From NCBI GenBank assembly GCA_028689195.1, contig JAQTWR010000044.1:1-12127 (forward strand): a stretch of 12,127 nt of DNA, in the 5' to 3' direction. The position numbers and the translations under genes are program-made. Below the pieces are notes generated by a model. That model saw only the letters and a list, made by a program, of their open reading frames with translations. It ran no database searches and was not told the DNA's origin. Shown piece by piece: positions 1-6,185 of the stretch. Position 1 is the first letter of the stretch. Each line of letters opens with the position of its first letter. This stretch comes from Anaerolineales bacterium (GTDB lineage Bacteria; Chloroflexota; Anaerolineae; Anaerolineales; Villigracilaceae).

Positions 1-7
1 ATCAGCA

Positions 8-100
8 TGTCACCCTGAGGGAGCGTTTTTCAGCGACCGAAGGGTCTCAAATGAGCCGTTCCGAGATGCTTCGGGGCAAAAAACGCCCCTCAGCATGACA
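8..100. repeat. Short palindromic interspersed element, copy 1
   Basis: A 93-bp non-coding element with imperfect terminal inverted repeats. The left end is TGTCACCCTGAGGG (8-21) and the right end read in reverse is TGTCATGCTGAGGGG. Inner arms GCGTTTTT (23-30) and AAAAACGC (79-86) also pair, and GGGGC (73-77) pairs with GCCCC (85-89). It shares TGTCACCCTGAG and CGAAGGGTCT (38-47) with the second copy at 7367-7436, both ending in TGACA. No ORF lies inside, so it would be a MITE- or REP-like non-autonomous repeat. As RNA it would fold strongly and could end transcription entering from the left. It fills most of the leader region upstream of valS. Confidence 0.75.
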
Positions 101-157
101 TAATCCCGTTATCCATTATTGACGTTAATTACCTAATGACCGCCTTCAGGAGCAACC

Positions 158-2917
158 ATGACCAAACAGGAATTATCCAAAGCGTACGATTTCAAATCCA
201 CCGAGCAGCGCATTTACGCGATGTGGGAAACGGGCGGATATTTCAAGCCGCATAACGACCCGAACAAGCCGGACTTCGACCCGAACGTCAAGCCGTTCAC
301 GATTTCAATTCCGCCGCCAAACGTAACAGGCGAGCTGCACATCGGTCACGCGATGTTCGTTTCGATTGAAGATTTGATGATCCGCTATCATCGCATGAAG
401 GGTTTTTCTACGCTGTGGGTGCCCGGCTCAGACCACGCGGGAATCGCCACTCAACTGATGGTGGAACGCGACCTGCTCAAAACCGAAGAGATCACCCGCG
501 AAGAATTGGGACGCGAGAAGTTCATCGAACGCACATGGGAATGGAAGAAAAAATACGGCGGCATGATTACGAATCAAATCCGCAGGCTCGGCGCCTCGTG
601 CGATTGGGATCGCGAACGCTTCACGCTCGATGAAGGTCTCAGCCGCGCAGTGCGCGAGGCTTTCGTGCGCCTGTACGAGAAAGGATTGATTTATCGCGGA
701 CCGCGTTTAATCAACTGGTCGCCGGGACTCAAGACTGCGGTGTCTGATCTTGAAGTGGAATACAGCGAAGAGAACGCGAATCTGTATTACTTCAAATATA
801 TGATCAAAGATGACGGTAAGGGCGGATCGCGATCCGCCCTTACGGAAGAGTTCATCCCCGTGGCAACGATTCGCCCTGAAACGATTTTGGGTGACACGGC
901 TGTGGCTGTGCATCCTGAAGATGAACGCTATAAGAAGTTCATCGGCAGGACTGCGATTGTGCCGATTCTTGGGCGCGAGATTCCCGTCATCGCGGATGAG
1001 TATGTGAGCATGGAGTTTGGCACGGGCGCGTTGAAGATCACCCCCGGTCACGACGCGAACGATTACGCCATCGCGCATCGTCACAATTTGCCGATCATTT
1101 CCATGCTGGATCAATCCGCGAAGGTCAACGAGAACGGCGGAAAATATCAGGGACAGGATCGCTTCGAGGCGCGGAAAAATCTATGGGCTGAGATGAAAGC
1201 CGCGGGGCTTGTCATCAAAGAAGAGCCGTATCTCACCACCATCCCGCGTTCGCAGCGCGGCGGAGAAATCATCGAGCCGATGATCTCCGAGCAATGGTTC
1301 GTGAAAATCGAATCGCTTGGCAAGGCGGGTCTCGACGCGGTGAAAGATGGTCGTATCAAAATTGTGCCGGAACGTTTCGAGAAGGTGTATTTCAATTGGA
1401 TGGAAAATCTCAAGGATTGGTGCATCAGCCGCCAACTGTGGTGGGGACATCGCATCCCCGTGTGGTACTGCCCTGAAAATCACATGACCGTGACGCGCGA
1501 AGACCCGACGCAGTGCGCGACTTGCGGCTCGCAAGAACTTACGCAAGACGATGATGTGTTGGACACATGGTTCTCGTCTGGCTTGTGGCCCTTCTCCACT
1601 TTGGGCTGGCCCGATGAAACGCCCGACTATAAATATTTCTATCCCACTTCATACATGGAAACCGGTTACGACATTTTGTTTTTCTGGGTGGCGCGTATGA
1701 TTATGAGCGGTTTGGAATATACGGGCGAGATTCCCTTCCACACCATTTACCTGCATGGATTGGTGCGCGACGAGCATGGACATAAAATGTCCAAGACCAA
1801 AGGCAACGTAATTGATCCGCTGATCGTCATGGACGATTTCGGCGCCGACGCGCTGCGCTTCACTTTGCTTGTAGGTTCGACGCCCGGCAACGACACCAAT
1901 GTCGGCTTGAAGAAAGTGGAAGCGAATCGCAATTTTGCAAATAAGATTTGGAATGTGGGTAAGTTTGTGATTAATGCGATTGATTCCCTCACCCCATCCC
2001 CTCTCCCTGAGGGAGAGGGGCAAAGGGGTGAGGGTTGGTCCCTCGCTGATTCTTGGATTTGGGCAAAACTCCAGCGCCTCATCCGCGACGTGGAGCGGCA
2101 GTTCCAAAACTTCCAATACGGGCAGGCTGGGCAGCAAATTTATGATTTCATTTGGAGCGACTTCGCGGATTGGTATGTGGAAGCGGCGAAGAGTCAAATG
2201 CAGAATGAAGAGCAAAGGTTGCAGACTGTAAAAACATTGACGCGCGTATTTGATATTTGCCTGCGCTTGCTGCATCCCTTTACGCCCTTCATCACCGAAG
2301 AAGTTTGGGGACATCTTCGTGGCGCGATTCTCGAATCCCCAATCTCCAATCTCGCTAAAGATTGGTCGCCTATGCTGATTACCGCGAAGTTCCCCGAGCC
2401 GCGCGAACCCGAAGGTTGGGAAGAATCCAAGATCGCAGATTTTGAATTAATTCAAGAGATCGTGCGTTCGATTCGCAACCTGCGCGCGGAGAAAAATATT
2501 AGCCCGAAGGAACGACTTGCTGTAATCTTTTCTGCAGGCGAGAAAACTGAGTTGCTGAAAGATCAGTTGCAAATGATGGCATCTCTTTCAAACTTAGATT
2601 TATCATTGCTCTCATTTCAAGAGTCCTCGCAAGAAAAGCCTGCTGACTATGAACCGCGTGTGGTTCGTACCGCAACAGGTTCTGTAGAAATTTACGTTAA
2701 GCCCCCCACCATACTAGACATGAGTGTTAACATATCTGCCGGTAAATTCCGACTGGAAGCAGAATTAAATATAGCAGTATCCCAGATAGAACGCTTGGAG
2801 AATTTGCTCGGCTCGGACTTCGCCAACAAAGCGCCCGCCGCGCTCGTCCAAAAGGAACGCGATAAATTGAACGGGTATAAAGAAACGGCTGAGAAGATCA
2901 AGTCGCAGTTGATGTAG
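158..2917 (+). CDS. valS: Valine--tRNA ligase (ValRS)
   Basis: Class I aminoacyl-tRNA synthetase charging tRNA-Val with valine in the cytoplasm; 919 aa, slightly long for the family. The HIGH motif is at residues 61-64 within PPPNVTGELHIGHA. The CP1 editing domain spans about 231-360 (TIRPETILGDTAVAV, ITPGHDANDY). A Cys-rich zinc-type segment is at 438-456 (C438, C453, C456), the family block DTWFSSGLWPFSTLGWP at 469-485, and the signature loop is KMSKT (543-547) rather than KMSKS. The anticodon-binding helical domain covers about 630-780 and the C-terminal tRNA-binding coiled coil about 865-919. The start is supported by AGGAG at 148-152, five bases before the ATG. Two palindromic DNA elements are translated in frame, as residues 220-229 and 610-626, at positions where ordinary ValRS proteins have short linkers; a third small insert may lie at 726-735. 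All catalytic motifs are intact, so the enzyme is probably functional. mobA follows 41 bp downstream on the same strand. Confidence 0.97.
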   Translation: MTKQELSKAYDFKSTEQRIYAMWETGGYFKPHNDPNKPDFDPNVKPFTISIPPPNVTGELHIGHAMFVSIEDLMIRYHRMKGFSTLWVPGSDHAGIATQLMVERDLLKTEEITREELGREKFIERTWEWKKKYGGMITNQIRRLGASCDWDRERFTLDEGLSRAVREAFVRLYEKGLIYRGPRLINWSPGLKTAVSDLEVEYSEENANLYYFKYMIKDDGKGGSRSALTEEFIPVATIRPETILGDTAVAVHPEDERYKKFIGRTAIVPILGREIPVIADEYVSMEFGTGALKITPGHDANDYAIAHRHNLPIISMLDQSAKVNENGGKYQGQDRFEARKNLWAEMKAAGLVIKEEPYLTTIPRSQRGGEIIEPMISEQWFVKIESLGKAGLDAVKDGRIKIVPERFEKVYFNWMENLKDWCISRQLWWGHRIPVWYCPENHMTVTREDPTQCATCGSQELTQDDDVLDTWFSSGLWPFSTLGWPDETPDYKYFYPTSYMETGYDILFFWVARMIMSGLEYTGEIPFHTIYLHGLVRDEHGHKMSKTKGNVIDPLIVMDDFGADALRFTLLVGSTPGNDTNVGLKKVEANRNFANKIWNVGKFVINAIDSLTPSPLPEGEGQRGEGWSLADSWIWAKLQRLIRDVERQFQNFQYGQAGQQIYDFIWSDFADWYVEAAKSQMQNEEQRLQTVKTLTRVFDICLRLLHPFTPFITEEVWGHLRGAILESPISNLAKDWSPMLITAKFPEPREPEGWEESKIADFELIQEIVRSIRNLRAEKNISPKERLAVIFSAGEKTELLKDQLQMMASLSNLDLSLLSFQESSQEKPADYEPRVVRTATGSVEIYVKPPTILDMSVNISAGKFRLEAELNIAVSQIERLENLLGSDFANKAPAALVQKERDKLNGYKETAEKIKSQLM
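816..843. repeat. Perfect 28-bp palindrome inside valS, translated in frame
   Basis: A perfect inverted repeat from GTAAGGGCGG to CCGCCCTTAC, centred on TCGCGA and containing two GATC sites. Its 20-bp core GGGCGGATCGCGATCCGCCC recurs exactly in the palindrome at 2921-2946. It encodes residues 220-229 (GKGGSRSALT) of ValRS, just before the editing domain, where homologues pass almost directly from the LYY-KY strand to the VATTRPET block. The tetramer ACGG occurs at both edges (813-816 and 842-845), which could be a small target duplication or chance. Confidence 0.9.
1986..2034. repeat. 49-bp double-stem palindromic repeat inside valS, translated in frame
   Basis: The outer arms CCCTCACCCC (1986-1995) and GGGGTGAGGG (2025-2034) pair perfectly. 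The inner arms CCCCTCTCCCT (1998-2008) and AGGGAGAGGGG (2010-2020) pair over 11 bp around a single G. It is read in frame as residues 610-626 (about SLTPSPLPEGEGQRGEG), a low-complexity peptide between the catalytic core and the anticodon-binding domain of ValRS. From general knowledge, very similar sequences occur as intergenic repeats in many bacterial genomes; that it is an insertion here is inferred from the unusual peptide and position. Confidence 0.85.
2334..2365. repeat. Possible third repeat remnant in valS (CCAATCT motif)
   Basis: This segment holds two CCAATCT units (2339-2345 and 2346-2352) and the complement AGATTGG at 2359-2365, giving a 7-bp stem with a 6-base loop. It encodes about residues 726-735 (ESPISNLAKD) between the anticodon-binding helices and the ITAKFPEP block, a spot of variable length in ValRS. 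It looks like a short tandem or palindromic repeat fixed in the gene, but it is small and could be ordinary coding sequence. Confidence 0.4.
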
Positions 2918-2920
2918 ATA

Positions 2921-2946
2921 TAGGGGCGGATCGCGATCCGCCCCTA
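2921..2946. repeat. 26-bp perfect palindrome after the valS stop codon
   Basis: A perfect inverted repeat, TAGGGGCGGA to TCCGCCCCTA, starting 3 bp after the valS TAG stop. The central 20 bp are identical to the palindrome at 816-843 within the gene. It has no T-run behind it (AGAGTAAAAAACC follows), so a classical intrinsic terminator is not supported. It could be a repeat element, a processing or mRNA-stabilising hairpin, or a binding site for a symmetric DNA-binding protein. Confidence 0.85.
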
Positions 2947-2958
2947 GAGTAAAAAACC

Positions 2959-3585
2959 ATGTTAACCCTTGTCGTTCAATCTGGCGGACTGTCCGCCCGT
3001 ATGGGCGAAGATAAAGCGCTAAAAAAATTTTTAGGCAAGCCGCTCGTTCAGCATGTGATCGAGCGGCTTGCCTCTATTGCGGATGAAATCGTCGTGACGA
3101 CGAATCGCCCTGACGATTATGAATTTCTAAACCTGCGGCTCGCGCCCGACCTCAAACCGAATCGCGGCGCGTTGGGCGGATTGTATACCGCGATAGCCTC
3201 CGCGACCAATCCGCTTGTAGGGGTTGTCGCGTGCGATATGCCCTTCGCGAGCGGGAAACTATTCGAGGGCGCAGCCAGCATCATGGACGCAGAAAACGCG
3301 GACGTGGTCATCGCAAAAACCGACAGAGGATACGAACCGTTCCACGCTTTGTATCGCCGCGAGACCTGCCTTCCCGCAATCGAATCAGCAATCGAAGCGG
3401 ACTTATGGAAGGTCATCGCGTGGTTTCCGCAAGTCCGAGTGCGGACGTTGAGCGCCGACGAAATTAAAACTTTCGACCCTTCGGGTTTATGTTTCAACAA
3501 TCTCAATACGCCCGAAGAATTTGCAGAAGCCGAAAAAACGGCTGAACGGTTTTACCGCACGATCAAAACGGGGCAAGGCGCGTGA
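2959..3585 (+). CDS. mobA: Molybdenum cofactor guanylyltransferase (MobA family)
   Basis: Nucleotidyltransferase that moves GMP from GTP onto molybdopterin cofactor to make the guanine-dinucleotide form used by DMSO-reductase-type enzymes. At 208 aa it matches the family length. The N-terminal nucleotide loop is GGLSARMGEDKAL (9-21), fitting the GGxSxRMGxDK pattern. The APDLKPNRGALGGLYTAI segment is at 62-79, CDMPF with the metal-binding Asp93 at 92-96, EPFHALYRR further on, and FNNLNTPEEF near the C-terminus. The usual LAGG opening is replaced by VVQSGG. No strong ribosome binding site precedes the ATG (only GAG at 2947-2949), so translation may depend on co-transcription with valS 41 bp upstream. 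Its last 34 bp overlap uspA on the other strand. No other cofactor gene is in the window; a related MobA-like nucleotidyltransferase is the main alternative. Confidence 0.87.
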   Translation: MLTLVVQSGGLSARMGEDKALKKFLGKPLVQHVIERLASIADEIVVTTNRPDDYEFLNLRLAPDLKPNRGALGGLYTAIASATNPLVGVVACDMPFASGKLFEGAASIMDAENADVVIAKTDRGYEPFHALYRRETCLPAIESAIEADLWKVIAWFPQVRVRTLSADEIKTFDPSGLCFNNLNTPEEFAEAEKTAERFYRTIKTGQGA

Positions 3586-3974
3586 GCCACAACTTTTTGA
3601 CTCGTGCTGCCAAGCAGCAACCCAGCCAGCGTGCCTAATCCGCGCGAACCCATCACGATAATGTCGCTTTGGCGCATGGTTGCAACGTCAATGATCGCTT
3701 CCGCCGAAGAGCCTTCAATCAATTCGGACTGGACTTGGCAAGGCAGGTTCTCAACCGTTTTGACAGCCGCCTCCAAAATAGATTTTGCCTCTTCCATGCG
3801 CGCGTTGATGGCGTACTGCATGTTTGGCTCGCCGAGATAAGGCGGGATGAAATCGTAAACCACCACAATACGGAACTCTTTGGCATTTACGGTACGCGCC
3901 AAATCGGCGGCAATGCGGGCGGCGTGCAGGGCATGATCCGAACCATCTACAGCCAACAAAATGTTTTGAAACAT
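3552..3974 (-). CDS. uspA: Universal stress protein, ATP-binding type
   Basis: Single-domain UspA-family protein of 140 aa, a cytoplasmic nucleotide-binding protein linked to stress survival; the exact role varies between paralogues. It begins MFQNILLAVDGS, with the conserved Asp10 of the first strand. The ATP-binding signature G-x2-G-x9-G-S is complete at residues 109-123 (GSRGLGTLAGLLLGS), and the protein ends with the usual CPVLIVR strand. The frame is open to 4013, but AAAGGAGA five bases before the ATG at 3974, together with the family N-terminus, favours the shorter start. It converges on mobA and overlaps it by 34 bp. It has its own strong promoter in the 75-bp divergent region shared with the aminotransferase gene. 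Confidence 0.95.
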   Translation of the reverse strand: MFQNILLAVDGSDHALHAARIAADLARTVNAKEFRIVVVYDFIPPYLGEPNMQYAINARMEEAKSILEAAVKTVENLPCQVQSELIEGSSAEAIIDVATMRQSDIIVMGSRGLGTLAGLLLGSTSQKVVAHAPCPVLIVR

Positions 3975-4004
3975 AGCGTCTCCTTTTGTGTGGGGTACAA
4001 TTTC

Positions 4005-4033
4005 AGTATACAACCTCTATGTTTGCATTTCAA
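4005..4033 (-). promoter_or_regulatory. Sigma-70-type promoter for uspA
   Basis: On the minus strand, TTGAAA (4028-4033) and TATACT (4005-4010) are separated by exactly 17 bp, each with one mismatch to the TTGACA/TATAAT consensus. Transcription would start near 3998, leaving a leader of about 24 nt that contains AAAGGAGA before the uspA ATG. A plus-strand promoter for the aminotransferase must share this 75-bp space; TACAAT (3996-4001) and TATACA (4007-4012) are weak -10 candidates without a convincing -35. Confidence 0.65.
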
Positions 4034-4049
4034 TAAAAGGAGTTTTACC

Positions 4050-5312
4050 ATGCCGCTTGATCTGGACGTCATCCGCCAGCAATTTCCGTCTTTGAATCGC
4101 CCCGCCGTTTTTTTCGACAATCCGGGCGGCACGCAGATTGCAAAACCATCGCTTGACCGCATCAACAAATATTTGCTCGAAAACAACGCCAACCACGAAG
4201 GCATGTTTGAAACCAGCCGCAAATCAGATGAGACTTTACACGAAGCGCACGCGGCGATGGCGGATTTTCTCAACGCCTCGCGCCCCGAAGAGATTGTCTT
4301 CGGGAATAATATGACTACGCTCTCGCTGCATTTTTCGCGGACGCTGGCGCGGAATTTGAACGCGGGCGATGAGATTGTCGTTACGCGGCTCGACCACGAC
4401 GCGAATATTTCTCCGTGGCTGCTCGTCGCCGAAGACAAGGGCTGCAACGTCACATGGGTTGATATTGACGTGGAAGACGGCACGCTCAAAGTGGACGAGT
4501 TCGCCAAAGCGATGGAACGCAAGCCGAAGATCGCCGCGTTTGGCTACGCATCCAACGCGCTCGGCACGATCAACCCCGTCCGCAAATTGACGAAGATGGC
4601 GAAGGACGCGGGCGCAATCGTCTACATTGACGCGGTTCAATATGCGCCGCACGGCGCGATTGACGTGCAGGATTTGGACTGCGATTTTCTGGTTTGCTCG
4701 TCGTACAAATTTTTCGGTCCGCACGCGGGCGCGTTGTATGGAAAGTTTGACCTGCTCGACGAATTGAAACCGTACAAGGTTCGTCCCGCGTCCAACGAGT
4801 TGCCGTACAAATTTGAAACGGGAACGCAGAATCACGAAGGCATTGCGGGCGTGTTGGGCGCGCTGGAATACTTCGAATGGATTGGGAATCAATTCGGCGG
4901 GGAGCATGGAGAAGCGTGGCGCGAAGCGGGATTTAACGGGCGCAGATTAATCTTCAAGCAGGCAATGTCCGCGTTGAAGGCGTATGAAATCGAGTTGTCC
5001 CGCGCATTGATCGAGACGATTCAATCCGTAAACGGTACGCGCATTTATGGTCTCACCGATATGAAGCGACTCGACGAGCGCGTTTCAACCGTCTCGTTTA
5101 CGTTGGAAGGCAAACATCCCAACGACGTGGCGAAACAACTCGGCGACGCGGGTTTCTACGTTTGGGACGGTCACTATTACGCGCTTGCCGTTGTGGAGCG
5201 TTTAGGGTTGCTCGATAGCGGCGGCATGGTGCGCGTCGGCGCGGCGCATTACAACACATTGGATGAAATCGCGCGTTTTGGCGAAGCGTTGAAGAAGATT
5301 GCGGAGACATAA
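4050..5312 (+). CDS. Class V aminotransferase-fold protein, VC1184-like subfamily
   Basis: PLP-dependent enzyme of fold type I, 420 aa, resembling the 'cysteine desulfurase family, VC1184 subfamily'. It opens QQFPSLNRPAVFFDNPGGTQ, as that subfamily does. Visible active-site elements are LDHDAN (114-119), the IDAVQ block with Asp194 and Gln197, the PLP lysine Lys220 in CSSYKFFGPHAG, and ETGTQNHEG (256-264). Where SufS-type desulfurases have HHCA around the catalytic cysteine, this protein reads WDGHYYALAV, so Tyr stands in place of Cys. The only cysteines (132, 211, 216) lie elsewhere. A true cysteine desulfurase role is therefore unlikely, and the substrate is unknown. The start at 4050 follows AAAAGGAG (4035-4042) with a 7-base gap; the frame runs upstream to 3669 but that part is antisense to uspA. 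The gene stands alone, divergent from uspA. Confidence 0.9.
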   Translation: MPLDLDVIRQQFPSLNRPAVFFDNPGGTQIAKPSLDRINKYLLENNANHEGMFETSRKSDETLHEAHAAMADFLNASRPEEIVFGNNMTTLSLHFSRTLARNLNAGDEIVVTRLDHDANISPWLLVAEDKGCNVTWVDIDVEDGTLKVDEFAKAMERKPKIAAFGYASNALGTINPVRKLTKMAKDAGAIVYIDAVQYAPHGAIDVQDLDCDFLVCSSYKFFGPHAGALYGKFDLLDELKPYKVRPASNELPYKFETGTQNHEGIAGVLGALEYFEWIGNQFGGEHGEAWREAGFNGRRLIFKQAMSALKAYEIELSRALIETIQSVNGTRIYGLTDMKRLDERVSTVSFTLEGKHPNDVAKQLGDAGFYVWDGHYYALAVVERLGLLDSGGMVRVGAAHYNTLDEIARFGEALKKIAET

Positions 5313-5363
5313 TTCAACTTGCGCCGCTAATAATGCGCTAGTAAAATTCTATGTAAATCTACA

Positions 5364-5391
5364 TTGATTTATCTGCCCGAAAAAGTAAAAT
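5364..5391 (+). promoter_or_regulatory. Candidate promoter for the HTH regulator gene
   Basis: TTGATT (5364-5369) and TAAAAT (5386-5391) are 16 bp apart in the AT-rich part of the gap after the aminotransferase gene. Transcription would start near 5398, so the small hairpin at 5406-5423 would lie in the mRNA leader of the gene at 5455. Confidence 0.45.
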
Positions 5392-5405
5392 GGTCATCAG
5401 AGGCG

Positions 5406-5423
5406 AGGGCGCATCAGCGCCCT
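5406..5423. repeat. 7-bp GC-rich hairpin in the leader of the HTH gene
   Basis: AGGGCGC (5406-5412) pairs with GCGCCCT (5417-5423) around an ATCA loop, followed by TACTTTATTTAAT. It resembles the ends of the palindromes at 816-843 and 2921-2946 (AGGGCG...CGCCCTTA), so it may be a short, diverged relative. It could instead act as a weak terminator for the aminotransferase gene or as a leader hairpin for the next gene. Confidence 0.5.
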
Positions 5424-5454
5424 TACTTTATTTAATCATTATCGAGGAAAAACA

Positions 5455-6075
5455 ATGACCGAAGAATGGCTTTCATTAAGCGACGCGGCAAAACTACTAG
5501 GCGTCCACCCCAGCACTGTAAGGCTGTGGTCAGATAAGGGAGCGCTGCCCACGCACAAAACGCAGGGCGGACACCGCCGCTACAAACGCGGCGAAATTTT
5601 GCTTTGGGCTGAATCGAATGAGAAGAGCCATGAAATTCCAACCGAGAATTTACTGCAAGAAATCATCAAGACAGTGCGCGTGCAAATCTCCGAGGGACGT
5701 TTGGAAGCCCAATCGTGGTATCAAAAACTGGATGCGGATGCGCGCGCGCAATACCGCATGAGCGGACGTTCGCTGTTTCACGGTTTGATGGCGTACGTCG
5801 CAAGCAACGGCGAAGACGCCGCCTCGGAAGCCTACGCGGTCGGTTACGAATATGCCTCGCGCGCGCGCCGATACAGCATGAACTATGTGGACGCGGTCAA
5901 AGCGTTTTTATTCTTCCGCGACGCGCTGGTCGAATCGCTCATCAAAGTATACGGAGACGCAAAAGCGCCCGCCGACCAAACCTCGCAAATGTACGCAAAA
6001 ACGCACACCTTCACCGATGATATTTTAGTTAGTTTATTGGAAACCTATCAGACGTTGGAGAATGCAAATCGGTAA
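5455..6075 (+). CDS. HTH (MerR/excisionase-type) regulator with RsbRD-N-like C-terminal domain
   Basis: A 206-aa predicted DNA-binding protein. Residues 6-47 form a winged helix of the MerR/excisionase kind: LSLSDAAKLLGVHPSTVRLW, followed by the basic wing HKTQGGHRRYKRGEIL. Residues about 65-200 are helical and hydrophilic, with a DADARAQYRMSGRSLFHGLMAYV stretch and MNYVDAVKAFLFFRDALVESL. This resembles the RsbRD N-terminal sensor domain found in stressosome-type and kinase proteins. That domain call is from pattern memory and is less certain than the HTH. There is no membrane segment, cysteine cluster or recombinase partner, so excision of a mobile element is unlikely; a transcription regulator sensing an unknown signal is the better guess. 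The start follows GAGG (5444-5447) with a 7-base gap. recA begins 110 bp downstream with its own promoter. Confidence 0.8.
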   Translation: MTEEWLSLSDAAKLLGVHPSTVRLWSDKGALPTHKTQGGHRRYKRGEILLWAESNEKSHEIPTENLLQEIIKTVRVQISEGRLEAQSWYQKLDADARAQYRMSGRSLFHGLMAYVASNGEDAASEAYAVGYEYASRARRYSMNYVDAVKAFLFFRDALVESLIKVYGDAKAPADQTSQMYAKTHTFTDDILVSLLETYQTLENANR

Positions 6076-6107
6076 AAGGGCGGCGTTAACATCGCATTGC
6101 ATTTTCC

Positions 6108-6135
6108 TTGACGCACTGAACATCTGTGCTATACT
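6108..6135 (+). promoter_or_regulatory. recA promoter (extended -10)
   Basis: TTGACG (6108-6113) and TATACT (6130-6135) are 16 bp apart, each one base from consensus. The -10 is preceded by TGC, giving an extended -10. Transcription would start near 6142, leaving a leader of about 44 nt with GGAG at 6174-6177 before the recA ATG. The spacer holds a LexA-box-like sequence. Confidence 0.75.
6118..6129 (+). promoter_or_regulatory. Possible LexA (SOS) operator in the recA promoter
   Basis: GAACATCTGTGC matches seven of eight fixed positions of the Gram-positive-type LexA box GAAC-N4-GTTC. It sits exactly between the -35 and -10 elements, where a bound repressor would block polymerase. The motif class used by this lineage is not known from the window, so the match is suggestive only. 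Confidence 0.45.
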
Positions 6136-6185
6136 CTCGAAACATAAACTATTTTCACCCTTAAACTTATATTGGAGATTTACTC

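Noticed and set aside
1..157. T-box or other riboswitch upstream of valS
   Set aside because: No T-box consensus or specifier stem is visible; the region is mostly the palindromic repeat and no convincing promoter was found.
1986..2034. Frameshift or pseudogene signal in valS from the inserted repeats
   Set aside because: Reading frame and all synthetase motifs continue on both sides, so the inserts are tolerated and not disruptive.
1649..2314. Minus-strand open frame inside valS
   Set aside because: It lies entirely within conserved ValRS coding sequence and has no family resemblance.
3975..4013. Longer uspA start (MYTEIVPHTKGDA...)
   Set aside because: It overlaps the promoter -10 region and lacks a ribosome binding site; the ATG at 3974 has AAAGGAGA and the standard family start.
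3669..4049. Upstream extension of the aminotransferase frame (start at 3669)
   Set aside because: It is antisense to uspA, matches no family N-terminus, and the ATG at 4050 has a strong AAAAGGAG site and the family's opening residues.
4236..4907. Minus-strand open frame inside the aminotransferase gene
   Set aside because: The Arg/Val-rich, low-information translation is typical of antisense shadows, and the plus strand is clearly coding.
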